NCBI RefSeq assembly: GCF_016863095.1
Contig: NZ_BOOF01000063.1
Location: 1 to 53,292 of the forward strand
DNA: 53,292 nucleotides
From: Microbispora siamensis
GTDB taxonomy: Bacteria; Actinomycetota; Actinomycetes; Streptosporangiales; Streptosporangiaceae
Direction: 5' to 3'
The translations under genes were made by a program, and so were the position numbers. This document shows positions 43,863 to 51,639 of this stretch, one piece after another. The notes beneath the pieces were generated by a model, which had not been told where the DNA came from, searched no databases, and worked only from the letters and a program-made list of their open reading frames with translations. Every line of letters begins with the position of its first letter. Position 1 is the first letter of the stretch.

Positions 43863-44017
43863 TCAGCCTCCCGGAATTCGCTGATCTCCGGCGTCAGCGG
43901 CGTTCGTTCTCCGCACTCTCGGCACTCGATGAGGTTCCACTCGTAGTCTGCCCAGAGGCGATCTTCCGAGCCGCAGGCCACGCACTGGAGGCCGTAGAGC
44001 AGGTGTCCGAGCCTCAT
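43859..44017 (-). CDS. Zinc-ribbon mini-protein, 52 aa
   Basis: The minus-strand frame from the ATG at 44015-44017 gives 52 residues with two CxxC pairs, LQCVACGSEDRLW and LIECRECGERTPL, spaced like a zinc ribbon, and the acidic end SEFREAE. Both ends are coupled by 4-nt overlaps: ATGA with traB upstream and GTGA with rep downstream. That tight fit is strong evidence of a real gene. It probably binds DNA, RNA or a partner in the traB-rep operon. Confidence 0.8.
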   Translation of the reverse strand: MRLGHLLYGLQCVACGSEDRLWADYEWNLIECRECGERTPLTPEISEFREAE

Positions 44018-45441
44018 ACGGCCTCACCCGCCCCCGAGTACCGGATGACCATGTGACGGATGTCCTCATCGGAGACGTAGGCCGCCCGCACCCGTACCGG
44101 GTCAGGGGAAGTCTCCAGCCGCACGTAGCCGACGCCCGCACCCAGCTCAGGAACCGGTGAGATGTGGTCGGCCAGCGCGCCCCGGTCGCGTGCCCCGTCG
44201 CCGAGGACCATGTCCACCTGCTCCGACTCGTCCAACCGGAGGGCGATCTTGTCGGGGAACAGATTCCGGATGCTCATGACCTCCTTGCGCGGGTCCTGCA
44301 AAGCCGCCATGACCCCCACGCCCACCGCACGTCCCTGAGTGGTCAGAGTCGCCAGAGCCGCCGTGGCGCGCTGGCGAAGCTGCTTGTCCGACTGGTAGGC
44401 CGTCAGGAAGGCCACCTCATCGACGATCACGAGGACGAACGGGTCATCGACGGTCGGCGTGTGCGACCGCTGGAGGCCGGCGAACCGGTCGGCCCGCTCC
44501 TGCATCACCGAGACCGCTGCTTCCAGCAGGTCGGCGCACTGTTCGGGAGTGGCCGCGTATCGGGCACCGAACAACGCCCGACCGAAGGACAGTTCCATCC
44601 GCTTGGGGTCGAGCGCCCAGATCTGCACCAGGCCCGCCCGCATCGCGGGGAGCAGACCGCGGATGGTCGACCACAGCCAGGAGCCCTTTCCCGCGCCAGT
44701 CGCGCCCGCAATCAGGACATGCGTACCGTGCACCTTGAGCCGGTACGGCGAGCCATCCTCACACTGGCCGACCTCCACCGAATGAACCGCAGGCTCCGCC
44801 GGAATCGGGCGGGCGTGCAGCGGCACGGCGAGCGGGTCACGCCGAGGAAAGGTCAGGACGACGCGGCCAGCGCGCTCCACCTCCACGCGGCAGGAGACGG
44901 CGCCGAACCCATGCGCCAGGTTTGCGGTCCGATCGGCCCAGTCCTCGTCGGACTGTCCATGGAGAAGCTTGACCGTGACCCGGTCGGCCCAGCCGTCGCA
45001 CGTGACTTTGATCAGGCGGGGCATGTAGTCCCGTCCCTTGATCTGACGTCCGAGGCCCGCGACCGTCATGACCGGCATCCAGTGTCGCCGATAGACCCAG
45101 AACCACCGGCCGAACGCCAGCAGCGGCCAGGCCACCGATCGCATGAAGGAGCTGTAGCCGAGCGCGGCCCAGGCCGAGAGGAGCGAGCAGACGAGTCCGG
45201 TGGCCACCACCGCGACGCGCCAGCCGAACAGCGAGACGATCCCCGAGGGGAGTGCGACGAGTGCGACGGCGACGGGATGCCGAACCACAGTCATCACCAG
45301 GCCGGCGAGCACCCGCCAGAGGAAGATGACGATGGTGATGATTGCGGGAGTCCGTACGACTGCGGGGCGGAACACGACCGCTGTGTCCGGGGTCGTGGAG
45401 ACCAGTCCCCTGACTTCCTCCCCAGGGAGTTTGCGCAGCAT
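44014..45441 (-). CDS. traB: TraB/FtsK-SpoIIIE-type DNA translocase
   Basis: The 475-residue protein has N-terminal membrane helices (about 32-55, 58-72 and 74-96) and a motor domain. Walker A is IAGATGAGKGSWLW, Walker B is VLVIVDEVAFLTAY, and the hexamer-interface region is LTTQGRAVGVGVMAALQDPR. Such proteins move double-stranded DNA of AICEs between mycelial cells without a relaxase. It is cotranscribed with the zinc-ribbon and rep genes. Confidence 0.92.
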   Translation of the reverse strand: MLRKLPGEEVRGLVSTTPDTAVVFRPAVVRTPAIITIVIFLWRVLAGLVMTVVRHPVAVALVALPSGIVSLFGWRVAVVATGLVCSLLSAWAALGYSSFMRSVAWPLLAFGRWFWVYRRHWMPVMTVAGLGRQIKGRDYMPRLIKVTCDGWADRVTVKLLHGQSDEDWADRTANLAHGFGAVSCRVEVERAGRVVLTFPRRDPLAVPLHARPIPAEPAVHSVEVGQCEDGSPYRLKVHGTHVLIAGATGAGKGSWLWSTIRGLLPAMRAGLVQIWALDPKRMELSFGRALFGARYAATPEQCADLLEAAVSVMQERADRFAGLQRSHTPTVDDPFVLVIVDEVAFLTAYQSDKQLRQRATAALATLTTQGRAVGVGVMAALQDPRKEVMSIRNLFPDKIALRLDESEQVDMVLGDGARDRGALADHISPVPELGAGVGYVRLETSPDPVRVRAAYVSDEDIRHMVIRYSGAGEAV

Positions 45442-45482
45442 AAACTGACTTCCTCTTCTGAGATGGGTATCGGAGGAGATCA

Positions 45483-45516
45483 GGGGCCGCTAGAAGTGCC
45501 AGCTTCCAGCGGCCCC
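45483..45516 (-). terminator. Hairpin between the activator-like gene and traB
   Basis: GGGGCCGCT (45483-45491) pairs with AGCGGCCCC (45508-45516), and GAAG/CTTC pairs inside. No T-run follows on the minus strand. It may reduce read-through into traB or stabilise the upstream message. Confidence 0.55.
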
Positions 45517-45526
45517 ACTTGCGTTG

Positions 45527-45994
45527 TCAGAGCGCCGACTGTCCAGCGTTGGGCGCGGATCTCCGCTCCGTGGGAGCGGCGGAGTCCTTGCCGCTGGCGT
45601 GACTCGCTCTGGGCGCGGCGGATCGAGGAGCCCGCATCGCTCGGGCCTTGATCGAGTAGGCGAGCCGCCCGGACCCGTTCACCCAGGGCGTGACAGACAT
45701 CCCGTCGAACTCGACGGGAGTGAACGGGAGACCCGGCATCGGAGCCGGAGGGACCGGTTCGACCGGCGAGACGATCTTTACGGTGACGGTCTTGCTCGCG
45801 GCACTCACCGTGGGGTCTCCATCCATGACGGGGACCTGCCACACGAGTTCTCCCGTGGCCTTGTCCCGCATCGGGACGTGGCGGCCCTTCGTGGATGCCT
45901 CGAAGTCCTTGACCTGCTTCACCTCCCCCACCACGTAGCAGCCGTGCGGGAACACTTGCTCGAATGAGACGGGGATGGGGCCTTGAAGTGCGAT
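45527..45994 (-). CDS. Element replication/excision activator-like protein with AUC start
   Basis: The protein resembles the AICE family described as plasmid replication, integration and excision activators. The body contains FPHGCYVVGEVKQVKDFEAS, PVPPAPMPGLPFTPVEFDG and VTPWVNGSGRLAYSIKAR. Family members normally begin M(A)xQGPIPVSFExVFPHG. Here the matching residues IALQGPIPVSFEQV begin with ATC at 45992-45994, preceded by GGAGGT 4 nt upstream, and no ATG, GTG or TTG is in frame until GTG at 45953-45955, which has no ribosome-binding site and would remove 13 family-like residues. Length from ATC is 155 residues; the last 35 are disordered and Ala/Ser-rich. It is divergent from the gntR gene across an operator-like repeat. 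Confidence 0.75.
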   Translation of the reverse strand: MALQGPIPVSFEQVFPHGCYVVGEVKQVKDFEASTKGRHVPMRDKATGELVWQVPVMDGDPTVSAASKTVTVKIVSPVEPVPPAPMPGLPFTPVEFDGMSVTPWVNGSGRLAYSIKARAMRAPRSAAPRASHASGKDSAAPTERRSAPNAGQSAL

Positions 45995-46010
45995 GACTAC
46001 CTCCGCTGTC

Positions 46011-46031
46011 TTGTTGTACTTATTACAACAA
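46011..46031. promoter_or_regulatory. Operator-like inverted repeat in the divergent control region
   Basis: TTGTTGT (46011-46017) and ACAACAA (46025-46031) face each other with a 7-nt AT-rich centre. It lies between the activator-like gene and gntR, where a KorSA/TraR-type GntR repressor would be expected to bind. Confidence 0.6.
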
Positions 46032-46082
46032 CCTGATAACTACACTGTGCCTAAGATGAGTTCCCCGAGGAGGTGAAGTGTG

Positions 46083-46826
46083 ATGCCAATCACACAACCG
46101 CTCTATGCGCGGGTCGCCGACGTGCTGAGACGCCGGATCGTCACCGGCGAACTACAGCCCGGCGATCAGGTCCCCACAGAGCGCGAGATCAGGGCCGAGT
46201 TCCAGGTGTCTCAGCCTGTGGCCCGCCAGGCTCTAGCACTGCTGCGCTCCGAAGGTCTCGTGATCAGCCAGCAGGGCAAGGGCAGCTTCGTCAGAGAGCG
46301 GAAGGAACTCTTCCGCAACACAGGGAACCGCTACAGCCGGAAGCAAAAGCCCAACCTCCAAGAGGCGAACGACGGAGGATGGAGCGCCGATGTAACCGCG
46401 GACTACCGCCAGGTGCAGGCAACCCAAGTCATCGCCGATCGCCTACAGATCAACCTCGGCGACATGGTCAGCGAAGTCGTCTACCGCTGGTTTGTCGAAG
46501 GCGAGTGCGTCCAGATCAGCACGCAATGGGAGCCGTTGGCGCTCACGCGAGGAACACCCATTGAGACGCCGGCCAGTGGCGTCGTCAATGCCCCCGACGT
46601 GATCGAGCGGTTCGACTCCATCGGCATCTATGTGGATGAGGTCAAGGAAGACATCCGCACCCGTATGCCGACGCCGGACGAGTCACATGAAATGAAGATC
46701 GCCCCCGGTGTCCCCGTGTTCGAGATCGAGCGCACGCACTACGCGCACGTCCCGGTAGAGACGGCCAACATCGTTCTTCGCGGAGACCGCTTCGTCATCT
46801 CCAACATCCAGGAGGTGCCGACATGA
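46083..46826 (+). CDS. GntR/HutC-family regulator
   Basis: The 247-residue protein has an N-terminal winged helix (LYARVADVLRRRIVTGELQ, then PTEREIRAEFQVSQPVARQ) and a C-terminal UTRA ligand domain (YRWFVEGECVQISTQWEPL to the end). In AICEs such KorSA/TraR-type proteins keep transfer and replication genes silent. AGGAGG precedes both GTG at 46080 and ATG at 46083. Its end overlaps the methyltransferase start (ATGA). Confidence 0.9.
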   Translation: MPITQPLYARVADVLRRRIVTGELQPGDQVPTEREIRAEFQVSQPVARQALALLRSEGLVISQQGKGSFVRERKELFRNTGNRYSRKQKPNLQEANDGGWSADVTADYRQVQATQVIADRLQINLGDMVSEVVYRWFVEGECVQISTQWEPLALTRGTPIETPASGVVNAPDVIERFDSIGIYVDEVKEDIRTRMPTPDESHEMKIAPGVPVFEIERTHYAHVPVETANIVLRGDRFVISNIQEVPT

Positions 46827-47671
46827 GCGCGAGCGCTGCCCCCAAGCCCCATGATGCGCGCGATTTAGGTGACCAGAAGAAACGGTCCGCTACCCCCTTG
46901 ATCGACACCGCTACCCCCAACGTCGCGCGGATGTATGACTACTACCTCGGGGGCAAGGACAACTTTGCCGCCGACAGGGAGGCCGCCGAACGAGTCATGG
47001 CGGTTGCTCCGATCACGCGGGAGATCGCGCGGGCGAACCGGGCGTTCCTTGGGCGTGCGGTGCGGTTCCTTGCGGGTGATGCTGGGATCTGCCAGTTCCT
47101 CGGTATCGGGGCCGGGTTACCGACGAAGGCCAACGTTCACCAGGTCGCGCAGGATGCCACCCCCGGGGCGCTGGTGGTGTACGTCGATAACGATCCGGTG
47201 GTGCTGTCGCATGCGCGGGCGCTCCTGGCGACGGATGCGCAGACACGGGTCCTTTTCGGGGACGTACGCAAGCCGGGTGAGATCCTGACCGATCCGGACG
47301 CGCGCGCCCTGTTAGACCTGTCGAGGCCCGTGGCGGTGTTGCTGGTCGCGGTGCTGCACTTCGTTCCCGACCACGAGGACCCGTACGGGGCAGTCCGGAC
47401 GCTGGTGGATGCGATGGCCCCAGGATCGTTCCTGGTGGTCTCGCACGTGGAGCATCGGCCGGAACTGTCCGGGGCGGCCAAGCCCTACGAGCGGGCGAAC
47501 GCTCCGGCCGTGGGTCGCACGTTCGATGAGGTTGCGCGGTTCTTCAACGGGCTGGATCTGGTGTCCCCCGGTCTGGTGCCGGTACGGCGGTGGCGGCCCG
47601 ATGCACCTGTTCTGACGGCACAGCTTGAGCCTGACGTGCCGTTCTTCGCAGGAGTGGGGGTGAAGCGATGA
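46823..47671 (+). CDS. S-adenosyl methyltransferase, PF04672/DUF574 type
   Basis: The 282-residue protein shows the family hallmarks PNVARMYDYYLGGKDNFAAD, VRFLAGDAGICQFLGIGAGL and VVYVDNDPVVLSHARALLAT, which form the SAM-binding fold. These proteins are numerous in actinomycetes and their substrates are unknown. It is coupled to gntR by ATGA overlap and to the next gene by another ATGA overlap. Confidence 0.9.
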   Translation: MSASAAPKPHDARDLGDQKKRSATPLIDTATPNVARMYDYYLGGKDNFAADREAAERVMAVAPITREIARANRAFLGRAVRFLAGDAGICQFLGIGAGLPTKANVHQVAQDATPGALVVYVDNDPVVLSHARALLATDAQTRVLFGDVRKPGEILTDPDARALLDLSRPVAVLLVAVLHFVPDHEDPYGAVRTLVDAMAPGSFLVVSHVEHRPELSGAAKPYERANAPAVGRTFDEVARFFNGLDLVSPGLVPVRRWRPDAPVLTAQLEPDVPFFAGVGVKR

Positions 47672-48081
47672 CCAGGAACGGCGCTGTGCCTCTGATGGCC
47701 TCCCCCGCTGCTGAGGACCCGGCGTCTCCTGCTGTCGCACTGGCGGGACGGCTACAGGAAGAACTAAGCCACACCGGAATCACGGCAACAGTCGGTTCGG
47801 GATACGGACTGGCGATAGTGACGGCGGCCAACCGGGTGAACGTGTGGGTGGAGGCCGGGCCGCAGGGATGGCAGTTCCGGTGGTGGACGGGCCGTGTCTG
47901 CGAACAGACAGGGAGATGGAACTACACGTCGTGTCCTGCTTCGGCGGTGGAGACGGCGGCCCGGAGAGTCGGGGGCCGGGTGCGTCAGGTGCGCCGGGAA
48001 GCGTTGAGCGTAGCGAGGGTCGGCCGGGCTGGGGACCAGGCGAGGGCGAATCTTCCGGTACCGACAGGGAGCAGCTCGTGA
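47668..48081 (+). CDS. Hypothetical protein coupled to the methyltransferase
   Basis: The 137-residue protein has a short variable N-terminus, a folded core (about 24-95) with GYGLAIVTAANRVNVWVEAG and WQFRWWTGRVCEQTGRWNYT, and a basic disordered tail. ATGA overlap with the methyltransferase and GTGA overlap with the DUF397-like gene indicate one translational unit. The family is unrecognised, but similar small proteins accompany regulatory and DUF397 genes in actinomycetes. Confidence 0.75.
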   Translation: MTRNGAVPLMASPAAEDPASPAVALAGRLQEELSHTGITATVGSGYGLAIVTAANRVNVWVEAGPQGWQFRWWTGRVCEQTGRWNYTSCPASAVETAARRVGGRVRQVRREALSVARVGRAGDQARANLPVPTGSSS

Positions 48082-48461
48082 CGGCAAACGGTCCCCGTAG
48101 CGTTGGCGTATATGAGGGGCTGGAGGTGGAGTATCAGCCCCGCGGACACGTGGTGTACGTCCGCGATCCCATCGACGCCTCGCACGGATTCGTCCGCCTC
48201 AGTCTGGGCCGGTGGTCCCGGTTCGTAGGCGCGGTTAAGGCGGGCCGGTTCATCCCGCAACGGGAAGGCGAGGAAGTAACGGTCACGATCGGCGACCTAT
48301 GGAATGCCGGGATCGTCACCTCCTCGCCGTTCCTAGTCACCAGCGAAGACACCTGGGACATCTTCATCAAGGCAGTCAATGCGGGCGCGTTCGATGTGAT
48401 CAGCGACGCCACGCAGACCGGGACGGACAAGGCTCCCCGACCGGCTGATCTCGAAATGTGA
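48078..48461 (+). CDS. DUF397-like protein
   Basis: The 127-residue protein contains the stretch YVRDPIDASHGFVRLSLGRW followed by SRFVGAVKAGRF, resembling the VRDSKDP...W..F...VK.G.F pattern of DUF397. An added C-terminal half (IGDLWNAGIVTSSPFLVTSE) is not typical. DUF397 proteins usually pair with XRE regulators as small antitoxin- or anti-sigma-like partners; here the pairing is with the methyltransferase unit. GTG at 48078 overlaps the preceding stop (GTGA) with GGGAG upstream. Confidence 0.65.
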   Translation: MTANGPRSVGVYEGLEVEYQPRGHVVYVRDPIDASHGFVRLSLGRWSRFVGAVKAGRFIPQREGEEVTVTIGDLWNAGIVTSSPFLVTSEDTWDIFIKAVNAGAFDVISDATQTGTDKAPRPADLEM

Positions 48462-48825
48462 TCACCCAAGAGCTGCGCGGCGGCGTGGTGAGGGTCCCGT
48501 GCCCATCCGGGTGGGCAGGGTCGTCCTGCTCGTCCCGCGTCGCCGCGCTCACGACGGTACGGGAAATCGGCTACCCGTACCGGTGACCCTCCCCCGCTCT
48601 GGGCGAAGGGTGCCTGCTCATCTGGCCTGATCTGTGACGGATCGTGGTGCCTGCGTCCACGGTCCTCCGCTCCCCCACACCCAGACCCTGGGAGCCGCCA
48701 GAGATCAGAGCCACGACAACCAGGCATCGGAGCGGGGGACGGGCCATCCATTCCCACCCTGACGCGGTGCAGGGGACGCGGTAGGCCGGCGGCGAGAGGC
48801 AGATTCTTGGCGAGAGGGACAGGTC
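48462..48825. other. 364-bp region with a terminator-like hairpin and no gene
   Basis: CGGTACGGG (48555-48563) pairs with CCCGTACCG (48574-48582) around a 10-nt loop and probably ends the gntR-methyltransferase transcript. Open frames on the minus strand here are Pro/Arg-rich shadows. A promoter for the gene at 48826 should lie in the second half, but I cannot point to boxes. Confidence 0.5.
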
Positions 48826-49110
48826 GTGGTTTTCTACTTCGGAATGCCAAGCTTCAAGGACGCACCGGAACTGACGACACATGAGATCGAAGCCATGCGT
48901 GACACTCTCGTCCGGGTGCATGAGGCCCTGGCCGTGATCGTCTCCCGCGAGCGTGCCCGCCGTGAGGGGCTTATGGATGGCGGACGCCTGACCCGTCACG
49001 GCCTGGACACGGCGACGGAACTGATGGGGATGCCGCCGGTCACCGATGAAGAGTGGGGGGAACTTGGCGGCGACGCAAACAGAGAGGCAACCGAAGACAC
49101 CTTCTTTTAG
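48826..49110 (+). CDS. Hypothetical protein, 94 aa, upstream of the OLD nuclease gene
   Basis: The GTG start follows GAGGGACAGGTC. The product is mostly helical and amphipathic (LTTHEIEAMRDTLVRVHEAL, AVIVSRERARREGLMDG) with an acidic end. I do not recognise it. Its base composition is higher in GC than the OLD gene 99 bp downstream, so the two may have different origins, though they could be cotranscribed. Confidence 0.6.
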   Translation: MVFYFGMPSFKDAPELTTHEIEAMRDTLVRVHEALAVIVSRERARREGLMDGGRLTRHGLDTATELMGMPPVTDEEWGELGGDANREATEDTFF

Positions 49111-49209
49111 AATGCCTTAGAGTTGCTGGCCTCAGCAGTCATCAAGTCCCCGCTACCTGGGATCACTGCGAGGCAAGTGCTCGTCGGCCACACAGAAGAG
49201 AGCATTCCC

Positions 49210-51216
49210 ATGTTATTGACTAGGATACGAGCAGAAAACTTCTTGTCCCTTAGACATCTCGACCTTTCTCTCGATTCTCCCTTAACTTTTATCACAGGGC
49301 CGAACGGGGTGGGTAAGACTAACATTGCACGGTGCTTGGATGTCGTCACTACCGTCCTAAATCATCACACAGGCAGGCCGGATATAGATAGACTAGTGCT
49401 ATATGAATCCGCCGCCCGCGACGAAGCGACTTCCTACAGCATTGAACTCACTTTAGAATTCGATCAGGATTGGGAGAAGCAGTTACTAACCTCCTACGTG
49501 CAAGCAGCCTTTATTGCGGGCGAAGCCTATTCGTTCTCAAGTATGCGACTAGAGGCTGCGGCGCAAAATATAGATCAGGCAACTCTCCAACCCCTACTAT
49601 CGGGCAGCCTCAAGCTGAATTTTGACAGTTCTCGGATAGGTGGCCTCTGGTGGGCCGCCTACGAATTCACTCACCTCAACAATCAATGGCACATCCCCCT
49701 GATCGGGGGGACATCCCTAATCGAACCTGGACCAGCTACACCTTTCCTGCCGATCGGGGGTGCACAGCTAAGTTTCACACGCCTAATGTTAGGTATCGAC
49801 AACCCTGGCCCCAGCGATTTAGAGCGGTCGATAAAGGAACTAGCGAACGGCGTTGACCTTCGCACTGCGCTAGTAAAAATGCCAGATCAGCGCGCGAGCT
49901 TTGAAATCTCCCCAGCATTTAATACATCAGGCCGCATTCCCCAGAGCCTTAAAGAGCTAGCTTCAGCCCTGCAAATCAAGCAAATCATCAACCATACAGT
50001 CACATTCGCCCAGCTTCTAGCCGTGATATTTCGACGCACGATTGTACTCACCGACAACCGGCGCGTCCCACTCAAGCGTCATTACGACTCCACTGAGTTG
50101 GAAGCGCCGCTCGATTTGAGGTCCGGAAGAAATTTGGCAGGGGAGCTTTTTCGACTTAAAAATGGCAAGTCGGCGGATCGCAGTCTCTATGCGGAAGCCA
50201 AAAAAACCTTCACTTTTCTCACTGGCCAAACCTTTGGATTGGCTACTACCGTCAGCAGCACAGACCTGCTAATTGAACCGTTGGCCGTAACTACCACCGG
50301 AGAAAGACCGATCGAATTCTCCGGCGCCGGCGTCCAGGAGGCCCTCTTACTCAGCACCCTGCTAAGTGGCCCTCCAGGTCGGTTCTTGGTGCTGGACGAG
50401 CCTGCTGTTAATCTCGAACCTACGATGCAGCGTCGCCTCATCAGTCAGCTAAGAAAAGCCGGGCGATGTATGGTAGTAACCCATAGCCCAGATATGGTCC
50501 CTGTAGAGCGGAAGGAAGATCTGGCTGGAATCGTGAGGCTTTCGCCAGGAGCCCAAGGACCTGTCGTTTGCCGTGTAGGGGATGTTCCAGAGACAGAATG
50601 GGCGCGATTCGTCCAGCTGCTAGAGCCTTCACATGTACGGGCCCTATTGTTCGCTTCGTGTGTCATTCTCTGCGAAGGGAGCACTGAAGTTGGCGCGCTC
50701 TCTCAGTGGTGGCGGGATACAGCCAGTCTCAACCTTCCTGATCCAGAGGCGGCTAACATTCCGATTATCAGCGTCGATGGAGATAAGAGATTCGGGCCTT
50801 ATATAGACTACCTCGATGCTTTCGGTATTCCATGGGCCATTATCGCCGATGGTCCAGCCCTTCGGGACAGTAGTCAACTCGCCAAGCATTTGGCTCATCG
50901 GTACCCAAACTTCTCGACCCCCTTAAACAATGCGGGCTTTGAGGAATGTCGGGACTACTGGCGCTGCTTTGGAGTCTTTACCTTAGCTGAACAATTCGGG
51001 GACGATGGACACAAGCAGGGCGAGTTCGAGGCTTATTTAGAGCGAGTAGACTCGCATGCCCTAGCCATGGCCCGTAGTGAAAGCGGCCGAAGTAAGCCAA
51101 GATGTGGCGCGAGCTTTGCTGCTAACGTTTCACGGCCTCAGGAAGTTGCCGATCTTTACCTAGCGATAATGCAGCGCTTCGAATCGATAACCCAACGAGC
51201 GTTTGAAATCAGGTAA
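49210..51216 (+). CDS. OLD-family ATP-dependent nuclease (ABC ATPase-TOPRIM)
   Basis: The 668-residue protein joins an SMC/ABC-type ATPase to a TOPRIM nuclease. Walker A is FITGPNGVGKTNIARC (about residue 30), the signature is EFSGAGVQEALLLSTLL, Walker B is FLVLDEPAVNLEPTM and the His switch is VVTHSPDM. The TOPRIM part has the metal-binding Glu in VILCEGSTEVGAL and the Asp pair in IPIISVDGDKRF, then IIADGP. Class 1 OLD proteins of this plan, such as P2 Old, block phages. No UvrD-like partner (Gabija GajB) is adjacent. ATG at 49210 begins MLLTRIRAENFLSLRHLDLS, the usual N-terminus. Codon use is markedly lower in GC than all neighbours (many ATA, TTA, AAA), a sign of transfer. Confidence 0.88.
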   Translation: MLLTRIRAENFLSLRHLDLSLDSPLTFITGPNGVGKTNIARCLDVVTTVLNHHTGRPDIDRLVLYESAARDEATSYSIELTLEFDQDWEKQLLTSYVQAAFIAGEAYSFSSMRLEAAAQNIDQATLQPLLSGSLKLNFDSSRIGGLWWAAYEFTHLNNQWHIPLIGGTSLIEPGPATPFLPIGGAQLSFTRLMLGIDNPGPSDLERSIKELANGVDLRTALVKMPDQRASFEISPAFNTSGRIPQSLKELASALQIKQIINHTVTFAQLLAVIFRRTIVLTDNRRVPLKRHYDSTELEAPLDLRSGRNLAGELFRLKNGKSADRSLYAEAKKTFTFLTGQTFGLATTVSSTDLLIEPLAVTTTGERPIEFSGAGVQEALLLSTLLSGPPGRFLVLDEPAVNLEPTMQRRLISQLRKAGRCMVVTHSPDMVPVERKEDLAGIVRLSPGAQGPVVCRVGDVPETEWARFVQLLEPSHVRALLFASCVILCEGSTEVGALSQWWRDTASLNLPDPEAANIPIISVDGDKRFGPYIDYLDAFGIPWAIIADGPALRDSSQLAKHLAHRYPNFSTPLNNAGFEECRDYWRCFGVFTLAEQFGDDGHKQGEFEAYLERVDSHALAMARSESGRSKPRCGASFAANVSRPQEVADLYLAIMQRFESITQRAFEIR

Positions 51217-51639
51217 GAACCAGAGTAATCGCATTCGGCGACAGATGACCCGAGCGTTCAACGACGTAGCGGTAGTGCCCAGCATCCTAGTGGCATATGA
51301 GTCGAAGTGAAGCTTGACTTATGCATTCGTCATGATGCGCTGTTGCACTTTACTGTTGGCCCGTCCTGTGCTTTCGATTGACCTGGAGTGGGGTGGACTT
51401 TATTCAGGGATAGATATTCACCCTCCTAAATGACCACGCTCCGAAAGCTCTTGACTGCACGCTGCAATAAATGTGATGAACATCACATTTTATGCTCTCT
51501 TTACGCCTGATCATCCGAATCGTACAGTGTGATCACTTTGCTGAAGATCTGCTCCGGTGTTGCCGAGCCTTTCTTGAAGTTCGGTTACACGCGAGCGTCC
51601 TGCGTGCGGCCTGCTGCGCGCTGACGGAGGTGGGCTGCA
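51217..51639. other. AT-rich 423-bp region, probable right end of the element
   Basis: The sequence has no convincing gene and falls in GC between about 51230 and 51520, then returns to host-like composition. It holds a CRP-type palindrome and TTGACT (51451-51456) as a possible -35. The right att site of the integrated element is expected here, but no repeat of the left junction is recognisable. Confidence 0.45.
51469..51490. promoter_or_regulatory. CRP/GlxR-type binding site
   Basis: AAATGTGAT (51469-51477) and ATCACATTT (51482-51490) form 9-bp perfect arms around a 4-nt centre, containing exact TGTGA-N6-TCACA. This is the consensus of cAMP-receptor-protein family regulators, including actinobacterial GlxR/Crp. 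It lies 150 bp before the repeat-protein gene. Confidence 0.7.

Noticed and set aside
49210..51216. Gabija system
   Set aside because: Only the OLD/GajA-like ATPase-TOPRIM protein is present. No UvrD-like GajB helicase lies on either side within the window.
51431..51511. 26-codon open frame MTTLRKLLTARC
   Set aside because: It has no ribosome-binding site, runs through the CRP-type palindrome, and is too short to judge.
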